Assembly: GCF_016595235.1 (NCBI RefSeq)
Contig: NZ_JAENHL010000008.1
Span: 952,624 to 1,016,623, forward strand
Direction of reading: 5' to 3'
Length of the DNA stretch: 64,000 nt
DNA from: Taklimakanibacter albus
GTDB lineage: Bacteria; Pseudomonadota; Alphaproteobacteria; Rhizobiales; Aestuariivirgaceae
The position numbers and the translations under genes are program-made. This document shows, one piece after another, positions 50,249-59,043 of the stretch (its first letter is position 1; every line of letters begins with the position of its first letter). The notes beneath the pieces were generated by a model, which searched no databases, had not been told where the DNA came from, and saw nothing but the letters and a program-made list of their open reading frames with translations.

Positions 50249-52063
50249 ATGAAACGCGCCCTTCTGGTCACGACGACGATGGTCGGCCTGATGTTGCAGG
50301 CGACGGCGTTTGCGAGAGCCGACAGCCCGACGGTCGCGGATGTGGAGAAGTTCCTGAAAGGGGCGGAAGCGCAGCTCGCGGCGGAGTCGGTCAGGGTCAA
50401 CCGGATCCAGTGGGTGAACAGCACCTATCTCACCGAAGACACCGATGCGCTGGCGGCGGAAGCGGGCGCGCGGCAGACCGAGCTCGGCGTCCGGCTCGCC
50501 ATCGAGGCGGCCAAGTTCGACAAGGTGCCGGGCCTGTCGGATGAGATCAAGCGCAAGCTCACCATTCTCACAGGCGGCATCGTGCTGCCGGCGCCGACCA
50601 CGGCGGGTGCGGCGGATGAATTGAGCAATATCTCCACCAAGCTGCAGTCGGACTATGGCAAGGGCGAAGGCACGTTGCTGGGCAAGCCGATCAACGGGTC
50701 CGACATCGAGGAGCAGATGTCGCTCAACCGCGATCCCGAGCAACTGAAGGAAATGTGGACGAGCTGGCACGACAAGGTCGGCGCGCCGATGCGTGACGAC
50801 TACACGCGGCTGGTGGAGATCGCCAATCAAGGCGCCACGGAGCTCGGCTACAAGGATGTCGGCGCCATGTGGCGGTCGCAATATGACATGCCGGCCGAAG
50901 ATGTCGCCAAGCTGACCGACAAGATCTGGTCGGATGTGAAGCCGCTTTATGACGACCTGCACTGCTATGTGCGCGGCAAGCTCAACGAAAAATATGGCGA
51001 CGCCGTCCAGGCCAAGACCGGGCCGATCCGTGCCGACCTGCTCGGCAATATGTGGGCGCAGGAATGGGCCGGCATCTACGACATCGTGGCGCCTGCCGGC
51101 GCCGGCGATATCGGCTTCGACACGACCGAGCTGTTAAAGACGGCCGGATATGACGAGAAGAAGATGGTCGAAGCCGGCGAAGGTTTCTTCACCTCGCTCG
51201 GCCTCGAAAAGCTGCCCGCCACCTTCTGGACCCGCTCGATGTTCCTGAAGCCCGCCGACCGCGAGGTCGTGTGCCATGCCTCGGCCTGGGATATCGACAA
51301 CCAGGACGATCTGCGCATCAAGATGTGCATCAAGGTCAATGCGCAGGATTTCACCACCATCCATCACGAGCTCGGGCATAATTATTATCAACGCGCTTAC
51401 AAGGCGCAGGACTTCCTCCATATGAACGGCGCCAATGACGGCTTCCATGAAGCCATCGGCGACACCATCGCGCTGTCGATCACGCCGGAATATCTGGTCC
51501 AGATCGGCCTCCTGCCCAAGGACAAGGTGCCGAGCGCCGACAAGGATATCGGCCTCCTGTTGCGCCAGGCGATGGACAAGATCGCCTTCATGCCCTTCGG
51601 CCTCCTGGTCGACAAATGGCGCTGGGGCGTCTTCGACGGCTCAGTCAAGCCCGACGGCTACAATGCGGCGTGGAACGACCTGCGGCTGAAATATCAAGGC
51701 ATCACGCCGCCGGTCCAGCGCAGCGAGGCCAATTTCGATGCCGGCGCCAAATATCATATCCCGGCCACGACGCCCTATTTGCGGTATTTCCTGGCGAATG
51801 TCCTGCAGTTCCAGTTCTACAAGGCCGCCTGCGAGCAGAGCGGCTGGAAAGGTCCGCTGCATCGCTGCTCCTTCTATGGCAACAAGGAGGTGGGTAAGAA
51901 ATTCAACGCCATGCTGGAAATGGGCGCGTCCAAACCATGGCCTGATGCGCTGGAAGCCTTCACCGGCCAACGCGAGATTTCAGGCGATGCGATCATCGCC
52001 TATTTCGCGCCGCTGCAAAGCTGGCTGAAGGAGCAGAACAAGGGCAAGAGCTGCGGCTGGTAG
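50249..52063 (+). CDS. Secreted M2 family dipeptidyl carboxypeptidase (bacterial ACE homologue)
   Basis: A 604-residue zinc metallopeptidase of family M2, the family of angiotensin-converting enzyme. After a signal peptide (LLVTTTMVGLMLQATAFARA) comes one catalytic domain of the usual size. The zinc site is H373-ELG-H377 in HHELGHNYY with the third ligand Glu401 in GFHEAIGDTIAL, exactly 28 residues after the first His as in ACE. The end (GKKFNAMLEMGASKPWPDAL) also matches. Likely periplasmic and removes C-terminal dipeptides. GAGGAG before ATG 50249. Precedes the dehydrogenase gene by 14 bases. Confidence 0.93.
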   Translation: MKRALLVTTTMVGLMLQATAFARADSPTVADVEKFLKGAEAQLAAESVRVNRIQWVNSTYLTEDTDALAAEAGARQTELGVRLAIEAAKFDKVPGLSDEIKRKLTILTGGIVLPAPTTAGAADELSNISTKLQSDYGKGEGTLLGKPINGSDIEEQMSLNRDPEQLKEMWTSWHDKVGAPMRDDYTRLVEIANQGATELGYKDVGAMWRSQYDMPAEDVAKLTDKIWSDVKPLYDDLHCYVRGKLNEKYGDAVQAKTGPIRADLLGNMWAQEWAGIYDIVAPAGAGDIGFDTTELLKTAGYDEKKMVEAGEGFFTSLGLEKLPATFWTRSMFLKPADREVVCHASAWDIDNQDDLRIKMCIKVNAQDFTTIHHELGHNYYQRAYKAQDFLHMNGANDGFHEAIGDTIALSITPEYLVQIGLLPKDKVPSADKDIGLLLRQAMDKIAFMPFGLLVDKWRWGVFDGSVKPDGYNAAWNDLRLKYQGITPPVQRSEANFDAGAKYHIPATTPYLRYFLANVLQFQFYKAACEQSGWKGPLHRCSFYGNKEVGKKFNAMLEMGASKPWPDALEAFTGQREISGDAIIAYFAPLQSWLKEQNKGKSCGW

Positions 52064-52077
52064 GCAGGAGCACGCGC

Positions 52078-52977
52078 GTGCGTTACGGTTATATCGGCCT
52101 CGGCAATCTGGGCGGACATCTGGCGGCGAGCCTGCTCAAAGCCGGCTTCACGGTCACGGTCCATGACAAGGATCGCGCGGCGGCGAGCCGGCTCCTGGCG
52201 CAAGGCGCGGCATGGGCGGATACGCCGGCCGCCCTTGCCGGGAGCTGTGACGCCGTCATCACCTGCCTGCCCTCGCCGACGGTCTCGGAGCTGGTTCTGC
52301 GCCAGATGCTCACGACCATGAGGCCGGGAACGACGTGGATCGAAATGTCGACGCTCGGCCGCGACGAGATCCTGCGCCTGGCCGCACTTACCGCCGAAAA
52401 GGACGTGCGCGTGATGGAGCTGCCGGTGACCGGCGGCGTCCATCTGGCCGCGCAAGGAAAGATCACCATGCTGGCGGGCGGCGACAAGGATCTGTTCGAG
52501 CTGCACCGGCCGGCGCTCGAAGCGATGGGCGACAAGATCTTTCATATGGGCCCGCTCGGCAGCGCCGCGGTGATCAAGGTCATCACCAACATGCTGGCTT
52601 TCATCCATCTCGTGGCCGATGGCGAGGCGCTCATGCTGGCGAAACGCGGCGGGCTCGATCTCGGCCAGGCCTGGGCGGCGATCAAAGCCAGCTCCGGCAC
52701 CAGCTTCGTCCATGAGACCGAAGGCCAGCTCATCCTCAATGGCAGCTACGATATCGCCTTCACCATGGATCTCGCCCTCAAGGACCTCGGCTTTGCGATG
52801 AAGTTCGGCCGTGAATTCGACGTGCCGCTCGATCTGGCGACCTTGACCCAGCAGACCTTCGTCAAGGGCAAGGAAGCCTATGGCGGCGAGGCGCAGTCGA
52901 CGCAGATCGTCAAGCTGCTCGAAGATGCCGTCGGCACCGATCTCCGGGCGCCAGGTTTTCCCGCCCGCCTGGAGTGA
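52078..52977 (+). CDS. NAD(P)-dependent beta-hydroxyacid dehydrogenase (HIBADH family)
   Basis: A 299-residue oxidoreductase of the 3-hydroxyisobutyrate dehydrogenase family. The Rossmann start is YIGLGNLGGHLAASLLKAGF; the substrate loop ELPVTGGVHLAAQGKITMLAGG and the catalytic-Lys region SAAVIKVITNMLAFIHLVAD (Lys in VIK.ITN) follow the family order. It starts at GTG 52078, 14 bases after the peptidase, so it may share its transcript. Which beta-hydroxyacid it oxidises cannot be told. Confidence 0.87.
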   Translation: MRYGYIGLGNLGGHLAASLLKAGFTVTVHDKDRAAASRLLAQGAAWADTPAALAGSCDAVITCLPSPTVSELVLRQMLTTMRPGTTWIEMSTLGRDEILRLAALTAEKDVRVMELPVTGGVHLAAQGKITMLAGGDKDLFELHRPALEAMGDKIFHMGPLGSAAVIKVITNMLAFIHLVADGEALMLAKRGGLDLGQAWAAIKASSGTSFVHETEGQLILNGSYDIAFTMDLALKDLGFAMKFGREFDVPLDLATLTQQTFVKGKEAYGGEAQSTQIVKLLEDAVGTDLRAPGFPARLE

Positions 52978-52992
52978 GAAGCGAAGGGCCGC

Positions 52993-53475
52993 TTACATCC
53001 GTTCGCCCGGCAGCTTGCTCGCCTGCTTGACCCAGTCGATGAACTGCGCCGCGTCGATCTCGTCGTCTTCATAGATATCGAGATAACGCACCTCCTTCTG
53101 CTTGGAGGTACCCGGCGGCAGAGGTTTCAGATGCGCGCCGCGGAAGAAGGCGACCTTCACGTATTTCGTCATGCAATGGTAGCCGAGGAACCAGACATCC
53201 TTCTCCGTGCCGTAGAACGGCGAGTTCCATTTGACCGCCTTCGCGACCTTGGGGAAAGCCTTGACGATCAGCCGGTCGAGTTCCTTGCCGACGCGGTTCT
53301 TCCAGCCCGGCATCGCCGCGATGTATTTCTGGACGGGCTCGTCGCCATAGGCCTTGGCGATCTGCGGATTGCCGCCCGAGAGGAGGACGACACCATCAGC
53401 CGCCTTCGCTGTAGCCGGGGATTTGCTTTTTGCGGCGGATTTCGCCGGCGCCTTCTTAGCCTTCTTCTCCGTCAT
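52993..53475 (-). CDS. DUF1801 domain protein
   Basis: A 160-residue protein with a Lys/Ala-rich, histone H1-like N-terminus (EKKAKKAPAKSAAKSKSP) followed by a DUF1801 (YdhG-like) domain: IAAMPGWKNRVGKELDRLIV, VKWNSPFYGTEKDVWFLGYH, KYVKVAFFRGAHLKPLPPGT. The fold is related to ligand-binding stress proteins; no activity is known. It is convergent with the dehydrogenase gene. Confidence 0.85.
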   Translation of the reverse strand: MTEKKAKKAPAKSAAKSKSPATAKAADGVVLLSGGNPQIAKAYGDEPVQKYIAAMPGWKNRVGKELDRLIVKAFPKVAKAVKWNSPFYGTEKDVWFLGYHCMTKYVKVAFFRGAHLKPLPPGTSKQKEVRYLDIYEDDEIDAAQFIDWVKQASKLPGERM

Positions 53476-53560
53476 GCTTTTACCCCTCCAGAATCACGCT
53501 GCGCGTTTCCAACATAGAGCAGGTCATCGCATAGCTACCAGGCTATGAGCTGGTCAAGCC

Positions 53561-56026
53561 TTACTCCGGCAGATATCTGGCCGACCAGCTTTCGCCGGCG
53601 GCGCCAGCGGCGAGCAGGTCCGCAATCTCAGCCTCGGAATAACCGAGCCGGGCCAGGACGGCGCGTGTCTGCGCGCCTGGCTTGGGCGTGGCTGCGGGAA
53701 TGGTGATGGCGGCACGCTCGGGCCTGACCGCGTTGGGTGCCACCAGATCCACGAAGCGTCCCATCGCATGAAGATCATGCCTTATCGCGCGGTAGGTCGC
53801 CTGGGTGAGGTCGATGCCGCCTTGGCTTTCGCGCTGCAAGCCGGCCTCGCGGTTCAGCGACAATGAGCCGAGCGGAACCACGGACGAAGCGGTGCCGGTG
53901 AGATGTTGCGCCCAATAAGCGACAGGCCGGGTGGAGAAACGCAACGCAAGCGCCTCCACCAGATCGACCCCGGAGCGGTCAGCGAGTTCCGCCAATTCGG
54001 GTACGCCGGCCAATGCCTTCTCCCGCTCGGTGGGCGCGGCGAAGAACATCCAACCGTCAGAGGCGCGGTAGCAATGATAGAACGGCCCCCAGCCCCGGAC
54101 ATTACGGCCGGAGGGCTCGTCGAAGGCGGCGCGGCCCGCGTAGTCATACATGAACTGCGCCTGGATCATCGCGCCGCAGCCGGCGAGCGCCGCGCGCGCC
54201 ACCCCGCCTCGCCCGGTGATCCGCCGCCGTTCCAGCGCCGCGCCGAGCGCAACACAGGCGGCATAACCGGTCAGCGCGTCGATGGTGCCGAAATGCGCAT
54301 GTTCTTCGGGTGTATCGGCGCCGCCGCCGAAACGGACCATGACGCCGGTCGCCGCCTGCGCCAGGTCGTCATAACCCAGATGGTCGGATTTCGGTCCGCG
54401 CCGCGGCCCGCCCCAGGCATCGAGCTGCACGAGAATGGCGCGCGGGTTCAATACGGCCAATCGCTCCGGCGCAAGCCCGAGCGCGTCGCGCTGGGCGTCG
54501 GTGCCGTTCATGGTCACGACATCCGCCCTGGCGATCAGCCGCGCGAGCACCTCCCGCCCCTCAGATCGTCCCAGATCCAGCAGGATGCTCTCCTTGCCGC
54601 GATGCGCATGCAGGCCGAAGACCACCGCATTCCAGGGATCGACGGACGGCGTCACCGGTTGCACGGACACGATCTCCGCCCCGAAACGACTCAGCGTCGA
54701 TCCGATCGTCGGTCCGGCAATGACGTTGGTCAGATCGACAACTTTCAATCCCTCGAGCCAGCCGCCAGTGCCTGAGACCGGCGCGCTGCTACGGGGTTCT
54801 GCGGCCAGAAGATCTGCGAGATCGGCGGGACTTTCGGATTGCTTGCTCAAAGCGCCGCCGTCGTCCAGGAGCCACGCCAGATTGCCCAGCTGCCGCATGC
54901 GGCCATGGCGCGGATCATCGACCTCGAGCACCAGGCCGGAAGCGAGGGCATGGGGATCGGCCAGCCATTCCTTCGTGCTGCGCTGCGCGGTTGCCGGCGC
55001 CTTGGCTGCACCGAACAACATCTCCCATTCCGACGAAGGGCGGGTGAGAAAGGCCGCCTGCATCGCCTGCGCGATGCGCCCCCGGTCGCGCGATCCGACG
55101 GGATAGTTACGCAAGCTCCATTCATCAGGCCAGTCGGTCCGGTCCAGATAGGCATCGAAATCCGGGAGCGTTGCCGCCAGTTCACCAAGGCCCAGAACCT
55201 GCAATACCCGGCGCGGATGGGTGACGATCGAGCAGGAGACGACATAGAATCCGCGCCCGTCGGCACAAATGTAGGTGCGATAGAACGGGTCCAGGAAATC
55301 ACCGAGATCGGCATAGCTCAGATTCATCGGCAGTCCGGCGGCGCAGCGGCGGTCCAATTCCAGCTCACGTGGAGATTTGTAGCGCTCGGGGTAATTCTCG
55401 ATCTGCTGGCAGTTATAGACGAGCCCTTCGAACAGCGCCGAGGCCAACGGCACCTCGATATGTTCTCCGCCATTGCGGTCACGCGCGCCCAGTGCAAACA
55501 GCACCGACATGGCGCCAAAGGCCGCGCCATAGGCCGAAGCGAGGCCCAGCGGTGTGAAGGAAGGGTTGATGCCCATCAGCTGCCGGTTGAGCCCCATATC
55601 GGTGAATTGCCCGGTGGCGGCAGCAATGACGGCCTCCCAGGCCGCAAGCGGCGCGCGTTCGGGATCGGTCGAGGCGAAGCCCGGCAGCGACAAGGTGACG
55701 ATACGCGGATTCGCCTCCCGCAGTGCCGACGGACCGAGGCCAAGGCGCTCCATCACGCCAGGGCGGAAGTTCTCGATGACGATGTCGGAGCGGGCGGCAA
55801 GGTCCAGGGCGGCGGCGCGGCCAGCGTCGGATTTCAGATCAAGTTCCAACGAGCGCTTGCCGCGCGACAGCATATCGAAGGCCGGATCCTTCCAGCGCGG
55901 CCCTCCCGGCGGGTCGATGCGGATGACCTCGGCGCCGAGATCTACGAGCATCAGACCGACGAGCGGTCCCGCCAGATAGTGCCCGAAGTCGAGGACGCGA
56001 AGATGGGAAAGCGGACGAGTTGCCAT
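53561..56026 (-). CDS. Double CaiB/BaiF-type protein lacking the catalytic Asp in both halves
   Basis: An 821-residue protein made of two tandem class III CoA-transferase domains (~1-430 and ~440-821), a layout known from DddD. Half 1 has VLDFGHYLAGPLVGLMLVDL and SDIVIENFRPGVMERLG; half 2 has VVDLTNVIAGPTIGSTLSRF and GYDDLAQAATGVMVRFGG. In active transferases an Asp follows the VDVSL strand; here the aligned residues are Ser196 (IEVPLASALFEG) and Gly616 (ARAALAGCGAMIQ). CoA transfer by the usual acyl-Asp route is therefore doubtful in both halves. It is divergent from the GlxA-type regulator, which probably controls it. Confidence 0.82.
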   Translation of the reverse strand: MATRPLSHLRVLDFGHYLAGPLVGLMLVDLGAEVIRIDPPGGPRWKDPAFDMLSRGKRSLELDLKSDAGRAAALDLAARSDIVIENFRPGVMERLGLGPSALREANPRIVTLSLPGFASTDPERAPLAAWEAVIAAATGQFTDMGLNRQLMGINPSFTPLGLASAYGAAFGAMSVLFALGARDRNGGEHIEVPLASALFEGLVYNCQQIENYPERYKSPRELELDRRCAAGLPMNLSYADLGDFLDPFYRTYICADGRGFYVVSCSIVTHPRRVLQVLGLGELAATLPDFDAYLDRTDWPDEWSLRNYPVGSRDRGRIAQAMQAAFLTRPSSEWEMLFGAAKAPATAQRSTKEWLADPHALASGLVLEVDDPRHGRMRQLGNLAWLLDDGGALSKQSESPADLADLLAAEPRSSAPVSGTGGWLEGLKVVDLTNVIAGPTIGSTLSRFGAEIVSVQPVTPSVDPWNAVVFGLHAHRGKESILLDLGRSEGREVLARLIARADVVTMNGTDAQRDALGLAPERLAVLNPRAILVQLDAWGGPRRGPKSDHLGYDDLAQAATGVMVRFGGGADTPEEHAHFGTIDALTGYAACVALGAALERRRITGRGGVARAALAGCGAMIQAQFMYDYAGRAAFDEPSGRNVRGWGPFYHCYRASDGWMFFAAPTEREKALAGVPELAELADRSGVDLVEALALRFSTRPVAYWAQHLTGTASSVVPLGSLSLNREAGLQRESQGGIDLTQATYRAIRHDLHAMGRFVDLVAPNAVRPERAAITIPAATPKPGAQTRAVLARLGYSEAEIADLLAAGAAGESWSARYLPE

Positions 56027-56066
56027 GGCCGCAGGATGTGCCTTGGCGATCTTGGCCGATAGAGCA

Positions 56067-56098
56067 TATTCTGCCAGATATGAAGCTTATTCTGCCAG
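56067..56098. promoter_or_regulatory. Direct repeats over the regulator start (AraC-type site)
   Basis: TATTCTGCCAG at 56067-56077 and again at 56088-56098, identical and 21 bases apart (two helical turns). This spacing is what AraC/GlxA regulators bind. The site spans the regulator's own ATG and the region before the divergent CoA-transferase-like gene. Confidence 0.6.
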
Positions 56099-57060
56099 CA
56101 AGGCTGACCGTCAACATTCTGCTGTTCGATGCCTATTCGAACATGCTTCTCGCCTGCCTGCTGGAGCCTTTGCGGGTGGTGCGCGATGCGGCGAGGGCGG
56201 ATATCAGCTGGAAGATCCTGACACATGGCGACCGGCCACTGCGCTCATCGAGCGGCCTGACGATCGCGCCCGATCTGCCGCTGGCGAAAGCAGGTCCCTG
56301 CAACCTGCTCCTGGTGATTGGCGGCGATCGCTTCCGCAGCGATGCGACGGACCCGGCGCTGCGCCGCAGCCTGCGGCTGGTCAGGCAAGCCGGCGCGGTC
56401 GTTGCGGCGGATACCGGGGCGTGGCTTCTCGCCAAAGCGGGATATCTCGATGGGCGACGGGCCACGTTGCATTGGCAATTGCTGCCGGAGTTCTCGGAGA
56501 CCTTCACCGACGTCGTCGCGGTGAATGCGCCACATGTGCGCGACGGCCGTTGGACGACATGCGGAAGCGCCGCGGCGGCTCTCGAGGTCATCCTGCAGGA
56601 GGTCGCACGCCGCTTCGGGCCGGCGGCGCGCTTCGATGCGGCGGCGATGTTCCTCAATGATCCTTCAAACCCTGTGGGCGCAGAGATCGCTCTTGCCGTG
56701 CCGCATCCCCATGCCAAGATCCGGCAGATCGTCGGGCTGATGGCCGCCCATGTGGAGAAGCCGTTACGACTGCCGCGGCTGGCGCGCCGGTGCGGCATGA
56801 CCTTGCGCAGCCTGGCGCGGTTGTTCGAGACCGAGCTGAACATGCCGCCGGGGCGCTACTATCTCCATCTCCGCCTGGCGCGGGCTCGCGAGCTCACCCT
56901 GCAATCCGGCCTTTCCAAAAGCGACATCGCCGCGCGTTGCGGCTTCTCTTCGGCCTCGGCACTTGCCCGCGCTTATCGGCGGCTGAGCGGGCATCCGTCT
57001 ATCACCAGCTCACCAAAGGCTGCCGCAAGCCATTCTCGATCCAGAGGAACTGGCCGTTGA
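56080..57060 (+). CDS. GlxA family AraC-type regulator (DJ-1/PfpI + HTH)
   Basis: A 326-residue regulator. The N-terminal ~190 residues are a DJ-1/PfpI-type domain (LTVNILLFDAYSNMLLACLL, LLLVIGGDRFRSDATDP, VVAADTGAWLLAKAGYL) that lacks the usual Cys elbow; the C-terminal ~100 residues are an AraC HTH (LPRLARRCGMTLRSLARLFE, KSDIAARCGFSSASALARAY). The ATG at 56080 is preferred. It is divergent from the double CaiB gene and overlaps the convergent SDR gene by 59 bases. It likely controls the catabolic genes next to it. Confidence 0.87.
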   Translation: MKLILPARLTVNILLFDAYSNMLLACLLEPLRVVRDAARADISWKILTHGDRPLRSSSGLTIAPDLPLAKAGPCNLLLVIGGDRFRSDATDPALRRSLRLVRQAGAVVAADTGAWLLAKAGYLDGRRATLHWQLLPEFSETFTDVVAVNAPHVRDGRWTTCGSAAAALEVILQEVARRFGPAARFDAAAMFLNDPSNPVGAEIALAVPHPHAKIRQIVGLMAAHVEKPLRLPRLARRCGMTLRSLARLFETELNMPPGRYYLHLRLARARELTLQSGLSKSDIAARCGFSSASALARAYRRLSGHPSITSSPKAAASHSRSRGTGR

Positions 57061-57790
57061 GGCCGGCGGCTTCCTCGCCGACGATCCGCGCGACGAGATC
57101 GGCCGCCTTTTCGGGATCATCACCGCCTGTTGTTTCGACCCAGCCCGCCCAGTTCTTGTAGGCGGCGGCTTCGGGGCCGAGCCGCTCGGCCTTCGCGCTG
57201 ATATCAGTCCACATGTCGGTCTTCACGTCGCCCGGATGGATGACATTGGCGGTGACGCCGGTGCCTTCGATCTCGGCGGCGAGGTGACGGGTGAACTGGT
57301 TGAGCGCCGCCTTGCTCGTGCCATAGGCGCTGTCGACGGGGCTTGGCGCCAGGAGCGTGGCGGCGGAAGAGACATTGATGATGCGGCCCCATCCGGCATC
57401 GATCATGCCGCCGACAAAGGCGCGGCAGGTCACGTAAGGCGCCACCGTGTTGACCATCAAAGCTTCGATCCAGGCTTGCGGATCACTGTCGCGAACCAGC
57501 GCCAGAGGCCCGAAGAGTCCGGCGGCGTTGACGAGGATGGCGGGCGGTCCGAGCGCGCTTTCGACAGCGCCCCGCAAGCGATCAGGCGACAGCTCGCGCG
57601 TGAGATCCATCGGCAAGGGGACAGCGCGGCCACCCGCGGCCGTGATCAGAACCGCCGTCTCGCGCAGTTGCGCTTCGCTCCGGGCGATCAGCACGATGCC
57701 GGCGCCGAGGGAGGCGAGCCGCAAGGCGGCGCTGCGGCCGAGGCCACGGCCCGCTCCGGTCACCACGGCGATTTTATCTTTAAGTTTCAT
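57002..57790 (-). CDS. Short-chain dehydrogenase/reductase (SDR)
   Basis: A 262-residue classical SDR: TGAGRGLGRSAALRLASLGA (coenzyme site), VNAAGLFGP, and the active-site SSAATLLAPSPVDSAYGTSK with Tyr-x-x-x-Lys. NAD(P)H-dependent oxidoreduction of an alcohol or ketone. It overlaps the convergent regulator gene and is divergent from the ABC operon, with a large AT-rich inverted repeat between them. The substrate probably belongs to the neighbouring catabolic pathway, but this is inference. Confidence 0.9.
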   Translation of the reverse strand: MKLKDKIAVVTGAGRGLGRSAALRLASLGAGIVLIARSEAQLRETAVLITAAGGRAVPLPMDLTRELSPDRLRGAVESALGPPAILVNAAGLFGPLALVRDSDPQAWIEALMVNTVAPYVTCRAFVGGMIDAGWGRIINVSSAATLLAPSPVDSAYGTSKAALNQFTRHLAAEIEGTGVTANVIHPGDVKTDMWTDISAKAERLGPEAAAYKNWAGWVETTGGDDPEKAADLVARIVGEEAAGLNGQFLWIENGLRQPLVSW

Positions 57791-57824
57791 GGACTTCTTC
57801 CTTTCCCCTCAACTCCTGTTCGTC

Positions 57825-57868
57825 ATTTCATACTATCATATAGAAAAGTTTATGTTGATATTTGAAAT
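57825..57868. promoter_or_regulatory. AT-rich imperfect inverted repeat between SDR and ABC operon
   Basis: ATTTCATACTATCATATA is mirrored imperfectly by a TATGTTGATATTTGAAAT arm around a short centre. The AT-rich block stands out in this GC-rich region and lies between the divergent SDR and binding-protein genes, so it is a likely operator/promoter region for both. Confidence 0.45.
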
Positions 57869-57926
57869 TCATCGATCTAGCGTTACGTCCGCTGGGATCG
57901 GCCAGCCTGATGCATGGGGATGTGCG

Positions 57927-58913
57927 ATGGTGACCAAACTGCGTGCCGTGAATCGCCGTAATCTGATGAAGCTGTCGGGGGCCGGCATCGCCGGCGCCGG
58001 TATCGCCTGGATGGGCCTGCCGGTCCTGGCGCAAGAGAAGAAGCGCATCGCGATCGCGCATCCGGATCGCGCCGCCGACTATTATCAAGGCTTCATGAAC
58101 GCCGCGCTCAAGGAAGCCGAGAAACGTGGCTATGAAGTGCTGCAGAGCTTCTCCGGCATGGATCCGCAGAAGCAGCTCGCCGAAGTGAATACCTGGCTCG
58201 CCTCCGGCATCGACGCGCTCGTCGTGCTGGCGCTCGACGCCAATGCCATGGCGCCGACGGTCGCCAAGGTGCATGAGCAGAAGGCGCTCTTCATCTCCTA
58301 TGCCAACCGCATCGACGGCGAAGACGGCTTCATCAAATGGGCCGACCGCGATGCCGGCGCGCTCCTCGGCGCCTATGCCGCCAAGCACATCAAGGAGAAG
58401 CTCGGCGGCAAGGGCGATGTCGGCTTCCTGACGGCGACCAACATTCAGGTCGTCACCGACCGGATCGAGTCGACGCACGAGGCGATCCTGAAGGAGCTGC
58501 CCGACACCAAGTTCTTCGAGGCGACGGCCCTCAACGCGCCGGACGGGCTCAAGGCGACGCAGTCGCTGCTACAGGCGCATCCGGAGATGAAGGTCCTCAT
58601 CTGCTGCACCGATGACGGCGCGCTCGGCGCCCGCTCGGCCTATCAGAACAGCGGGCTGGCCGCCGACAATCTGCTGATCGCCGGCTTCGACGGCGCCAAG
58701 CAGAATCTCAATCTCATCAAGGCGCGCGATCCCTATCTGCAGGTCTCGATGGCGCTCGATATCGGCGATATCGGCCGGCGCGTCATCGACATTCCCTATC
58801 AGCTGTGGAATGGCGGGCCTGAGTCCGAGACTCATGTGCTGCAGCAATACAAGCTGGTCGGCCATGAGACACCGACCGAGGACATCGACGTCATTCTGAG
58901 TGTCTATGCGTGA
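57927..58913 (+). CDS. Tat-exported sugar-type ABC substrate-binding protein
   Basis: A 328-residue periplasmic binding protein of the ribose/Peripla_BP_4 family. A twin-arginine signal (NRRNLMKLSGAGIAGAGIAW) ends near VLAQ, so it is exported folded. The mature protein has IAIAHPDRAADYYQGFMNAA, LDANAMAPTVAKVHEQKALF and LICCTDDGALGARSAYQNSG as ligand-cleft elements. ATG 57927 behind GGGGA; the longer open frame upstream is antisense to the SDR gene. It heads an operon with the permease and ATPase. The ligand may be a sugar or a sugar-like compound. Confidence 0.9.
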   Translation: MVTKLRAVNRRNLMKLSGAGIAGAGIAWMGLPVLAQEKKRIAIAHPDRAADYYQGFMNAALKEAEKRGYEVLQSFSGMDPQKQLAEVNTWLASGIDALVVLALDANAMAPTVAKVHEQKALFISYANRIDGEDGFIKWADRDAGALLGAYAAKHIKEKLGGKGDVGFLTATNIQVVTDRIESTHEAILKELPDTKFFEATALNAPDGLKATQSLLQAHPEMKVLICCTDDGALGARSAYQNSGLAADNLLIAGFDGAKQNLNLIKARDPYLQVSMALDIGDIGRRVIDIPYQLWNGGPESETHVLQQYKLVGHETPTEDIDVILSVYA

Positions 58914-59043
58914 TGGCGGGGCGGAGATGATGGAGGCTATTTCTCCGCAGTTCCTGCCAAAGCACCCGACCCCCATCCGGTTTCCCGGCTGATCGCCGGG
59001 AAACCACCTTCCCCGCAAGGATGAAGATGAAAGCATTTCTCCT

